Shown in pieces: positions 62,530 through 64,000 of a stretch of 64,000 nt of DNA. Below the pieces are notes generated by a model. It was not told the origin of the DNA. It was given only the letters and a program-made list of their open reading frames with translations, and did no database searches. Numbering within the stretch: the stretch's first letter is position 1; every line of letters begins with the position of its first letter. Source of the DNA: Terebella lapidaria (Eukaryota > Annelida > Polychaeta > Terebellida > Terebellidae); the NCBI GenBank assembly GCA_949152475.1, contig OX424560.1, positions 3,720,001 to 3,784,000 on the forward strand. Direction: 5' to 3'. The position numbers and the translations under genes are program-made.

Positions 62530-62998
62530 CAGGACCTCGTGATTTGTTGGGTTTAACGTTTTTCAGAGTTCTTCTGACAAAGTCATCTCCAACGAGTATT
62601 GGTGGGTCAGTGTGTGTTGCGGAGTGATTCTGGATCTCTGTGTGCTCAGCTGTGAAGTCATGGCAATCGAATTTACAGTAGAAATTGTTCAAGTCGTTGG
62701 CAAAACACACATCTGTGTTGTTCAAATTTGTCTACTTCAGACCGAAACCAGTGATCTGTTTGAGTGCACGCCATGCTTCTCTGGGGTTGTTGGAGGTGAA
62801 CTTGTCCTCAAGTTTGCGCCGGAAATTGTCTCTGCATGCTCGGATCTCAAACTGGAGATCATACTGAACCTTCCGGACTGACTCACGTGACTTCGAACTC
62901 AAAGCAGCCTTCTTTCTGTTCAGGGTTTCCTTGAGGTCCTTGGTAACCCAAGGCTTGTTGTTGGGGAAACAGTACACATCCCACTGAGGTATGATCAT
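62507..62998 (-). pseudogene. LINE region upstream of the reverse transcriptase
   Basis: KPWVTKDLKETLNRKKAA, then FTSNNPREAWRALKQITGFG, and after an in-frame TAG near 62732, NDLNNFYCKFD and VKPNKSRGPDGI. These are the usual KPWIT..L...lnrKk.af and NP...W..lk.itg...k words between endonuclease and polymerase in CR1-type LINEs. Confidence 0.85.
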
Positions 62999-63004
62999 AT
63001 TCTC

Positions 63005-64000
63005 ACATGTATTCTGTCACCACATCCACGTGTCTGTCTAGATCGCTGTCATGGAATACCTAAATGGTAAATATTACTGGAAATAGTATAGTAAAATGGT
63101 AGAAATATTACTGGAAATAGTAAAGGTAAATAAAAAACAAAATAAAAGACTCCAGAAGAAAGTCATATTTGTTAAGAGGTTATGAAAATTGATGCGTTAT
63201 GTAATGAAATGAACAACTATATATTACGCATTGTCTGCACCTGCTGACGCCTTTTGTCTTATGTCCTCCTGCATGTATGAATATTTTGTTGGACTTCACA
63301 AAGGTACATAGGGAGAATCTCATGCATTTTGAGGAAATTTGTCAATAGTTTTTGAGAAAATGGCAGCCAAAGACAAAATTCATCGTTTTTTTTTACGAAA
63401 TAAGGTCGTTTTGACCTTCCAAAGTCATTCAAGGTCACATTCAAGGTCATCCATCATTCAAACCGCAATATATGATTTCCCATTTGAATGTGCCAATACT
63501 TAGGCTCTATCTTGAAAAGTTCTAGGAGTTTACTCCCGCAAGCTCCCACTATGGAAGATGATTGGGTGAAATTTCCCCAAAAATTTCCCCCAAAAAATCC
63601 CGATTTTTTTTCAATGGCCAAAAGAAAAAAAAATTGCTGGAAATGGCTCAGAACGAATAGTGGCTCGATTTGGGACAAAAAATTTTTTTCCGCCAACACG
63701 TCAAAAAATCAAAATGGCTGCCACACGCAGACTGGCGATTCAAGGGCAATGAAACTTGCCATTGATGTACACGAGGGAGATGTCTTGAAACAAAAATCTC
63801 AAACTGATCAGACCGTTTTCGAGAAAAAGGCCATCAAAGTCCAAAATTAGCCACTTTTCATAAAAAAAATGGTTGCCAAATCGGCAAAAAGGATTGAAAT
63901 AAAAAAAACGAAAAAAAAACAGTTTCAGGGTATTAGCCCAAGGAATGTTTTAGTAAATTTTCAGAAAAATTCATCAAGGCAAAAAAAGTTATTTGCCGAA
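63005..64000. other. A-rich sequence, no gene recognised
   Basis: The stretch contains A and T runs and AAGGTCA-type words at 63412-63450. A 120-codon plus frame (63488-63850) is Lys- and Asn-rich and looks like a by-product of A-rich sequence; the AAAATGGCTGCC and CATTGATGTACACGAGG-like words suggest a dispersed noncoding repeat. Confidence 0.45.

Larger units (their letters stand above)
61068..63005 (-). mobile_element. 5'-truncated Rex1/CR1-like LINE
   Basis: The 3' end is at about 61068, with a GATAGATA tail followed on this strand by TACTTTATTTAGTCC. The 5' end fades near 63005. It contains the end of the region before the reverse transcriptase, the reverse transcriptase and the C-terminal tail, and lacks the endonuclease. 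It inserts itself by target-primed reverse transcription when whole; this copy is not. The C-terminal CRTSRFNKSF and HPLYNCYKFLKSG words recall the Rex1/Babar group. Confidence 0.85.

Noticed and set aside
63488-63850. 120-codon Lys-rich frame
   Set aside because: The composition follows the A-rich DNA, and the words look like a dispersed noncoding repeat.
1-64000. Bacterial or phage-type systems (CRISPR, defence islands, operons)
   Set aside because: No long bacterial-style genes, ribosome binding sites or spaced identical repeats; introns and animal transposons dominate.

Overview
The window reads as nuclear DNA from a multicellular animal. It is AT-rich and dominated by repeats, and its one clear gene is split into short exons with GT/AG introns. 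Frequent ACATGTA-like words, a Rex1/CR1-like LINE and dense short inverted-repeat elements suggest a marine invertebrate, perhaps a mollusc or other lophotrochozoan. That placement is inference. There are no bacterial operons, CRISPR arrays, rRNA genes or convincing tRNA genes.

1-18.2 kb holds three direct copies of a unit of about 5 kb (A about 1-5215, B about 5508-10500, C about 10500-18240). Smaller diverged relatives lie at about 20330-20790, and inverted at 31975-32195, 38578-38790 and 48780-48860. Copy C carries insertions that A and B lack: a Transib-like element (10933-11708), a TA-flanked inverted-repeat element (12118-12747), a probable LINE tail (about 13814-14124) and a 1622-bp foldback element with 474-bp arms (14130-15751). 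The sister copies serve as empty sites for them.

18.2-22.6 kb has no recognisable gene. 22614-31155 (+) is an SLC5-family sodium/solute symporter. I placed thirteen coding exons covering the start and the core through the usual TWWTRH segment. Splice sites and phases agree throughout, except that exons 8 and 12 each carry one extra base. The usual last membrane helix was not found. Intron 1 holds an inverted-repeat element and intron 3 a tandem array of about 100-140 bp units.

31-40.5 kb is intergenic: local duplications, one GC-rich open frame (35657-35929, -) and a partial LTR-type fossil (about 36044-37330). 40605-44627 is a young direct duplication of a 2.02-kb unit, each copy holding a 598-bp inverted-repeat element. 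A LINE endonuclease fragment follows at 45325-45507.

46.25-49.35 kb and 54.34-58.5 kb are older paralogous blocks in direct order. They flank a large inverted repeat (about 51.03-53.93 kb) built partly of units of about 172 bp. A 701-bp PIF/Harbinger-like element (56078-56778) sits in the right block. 59.44-59.97 kb is a pair of related minisatellites. 61.07-63.0 kb is a 5'-truncated Rex1/CR1-like LINE on the minus strand. The last kilobase is A-rich and without a gene. The only genes that clearly worked as proteins are the symporter and the LINE; no multi-gene system was recognised.
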